DNA of 64,000 nt from the NCBI GenBank assembly GCA_963714205.1, contig CAVQNQ010000003.1, positions 698,999 to 762,998 on the forward strand, in the 5' to 3' direction. Each line of letters opens with the position of its first letter. Position 1 is the first letter of the stretch. This document shows positions 63,776 through 64,000 of the stretch, in pieces. The DNA comes from CAVQNQ01 sp963714205. GTDB lineage: Bacteria > Acidobacteriota > Terriglobia > Bryobacterales > Bryobacteraceae. The position numbers were made by a program, and so were the translations under genes. Below the pieces are notes generated by a model. It saw only the letters and a program-made list of their open reading frames with translations, searched no databases and had not been told where the DNA came from.

Positions 63776-64000
63776 ATGAGCCGCACCATGACTTTGGACA
63801 TCCACAATTTCGCAAAGCAGTACGCGTACGCTGAACGCAACGTGCGCGAGAGCGAGATCAGCCAGCGCAACAAGGATATGATTCTGGGGTTCCGGGACTC
63901 GTGTCTGCTCCAGCAGGTCTGCGGTAAGGTGCGCATGATCCGGTGTTTTATCATTCTCCTGCGTTGTGCGCGCATCATCCAGAAGGACTTCGATCAAGCC
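63776..64000 (+). CDS. Archaeal-type tyrosine integrase, N-terminal part (cut by window)
   Basis: 75 residues to the window edge, frame still open. Residues 6-75 form the helical core-binding domain: LDIHNFAKQYAYAERNV, SEISQRNKDMILGFRDSC and then a helix ending FDQA. This resembles the SAM-like N-terminus of archaeal integrases, which bind attachment sites before the catalytic domain. The start follows GGTG by about 11 bases. The catalytic Arg-His-Arg-Tyr domain lies outside the window. It supports the idea that the archaeal part is an integrative element or carries one. Confidence 0.65.
   Translation, partial: MSRTMTLDIHNFAKQYAYAERNVRESEISQRNKDMILGFRDSCLLQQVCGKVRMIRCFIILLRCARIIQKDFDQA

Noticed and set aside
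1..64000. CRISPR arrays, tRNA or rRNA genes
   Set aside because: I saw no regularly spaced short repeats, no convincing tRNA T-arm and cloverleaf, and no rRNA-like sequence. A covariance-model scan would be more sensitive.

Overview
The window looks like DNA from two organisms joined near 15.0 kb. Bases 1 to about 15,000 are bacterial and fit an acidobacterium of the Solibacter/Bryobacterales type: a giant TonB-dependent (Oar-like) receptor, a TTG-started secreted protein with the C-terminal domain known from Solibacter, a DUF362 protein with a Tat-like leader, and genes with Shine-Dalgarno starts. From about 15.05 kb to the end the DNA looks archaeal, most like a GC-rich DPANN archaeon (Woesearchaeota-like is a guess). 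Evidence is TATA boxes 25-40 bases before leaderless starts, Tfx-type regulators, B-box zinc-finger membrane proteins, NxT-rich surface proteins, a HerA/DUF87 ATPase and an archaeal-type integrase. I think a chimeric contig is likelier than gene transfer on this scale.

Bacterial part: DapA-family aldolase (cut by the window edge), DUF362 protein, secreted metallo-beta-lactamase-fold protein, Oar-like receptor (3.6-7.2 kb), duplicated beta-propeller-like secreted protein (8.3-10.4 kb), NTF2-like protein, a small phage-like HTH cluster, truncated DUF3489 and DUF2924 genes facing each other, and a protein resembling uracil-DNA glycosylases.

Archaeal part: B-box membrane proteins (15.3-16.6 kb), then a dense accessory region. 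It holds a RecD-like helicase-nuclease (17.0-20.8 kb), an ArdC antirestriction operon behind a pseudoknot-like leader (22.6-24.1 kb), and two copies of a structured ~118-base element flanking an orphan gene (24.1-25.1 kb). A four-gene operon follows with a QueC-like enzyme, an XRE-ImmA protease and a PIN-like nuclease (25.3-29.0 kb). Then come a J-domain protein with an SSB-like tail, a Gabija-like pair (29.8-33.6 kb), and a type I restriction-modification operon with an unusual fourth fusion gene (33.7-41.9 kb). Next are small regulators and a surface-protein operon ending in a 2,153-residue adhesin with a phage tail-fibre chaperone domain (45.0-53.4 kb), a HerA ATPase-nuclease operon opposite a DNA methylase (53.6-58.6 kb), three tandem orphan paralogues (58.7-61.0 kb), a parvulin-type lipoprotein, a DUF4214-like protein, and the start of an integrase at the right edge. 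This reads as a defence-rich integrated element or plasmid.

Several genes on both sides carry single-base frameshifts, some in homopolymers. Sequence errors are therefore likely, and frameshifted genes should not be assumed dead.
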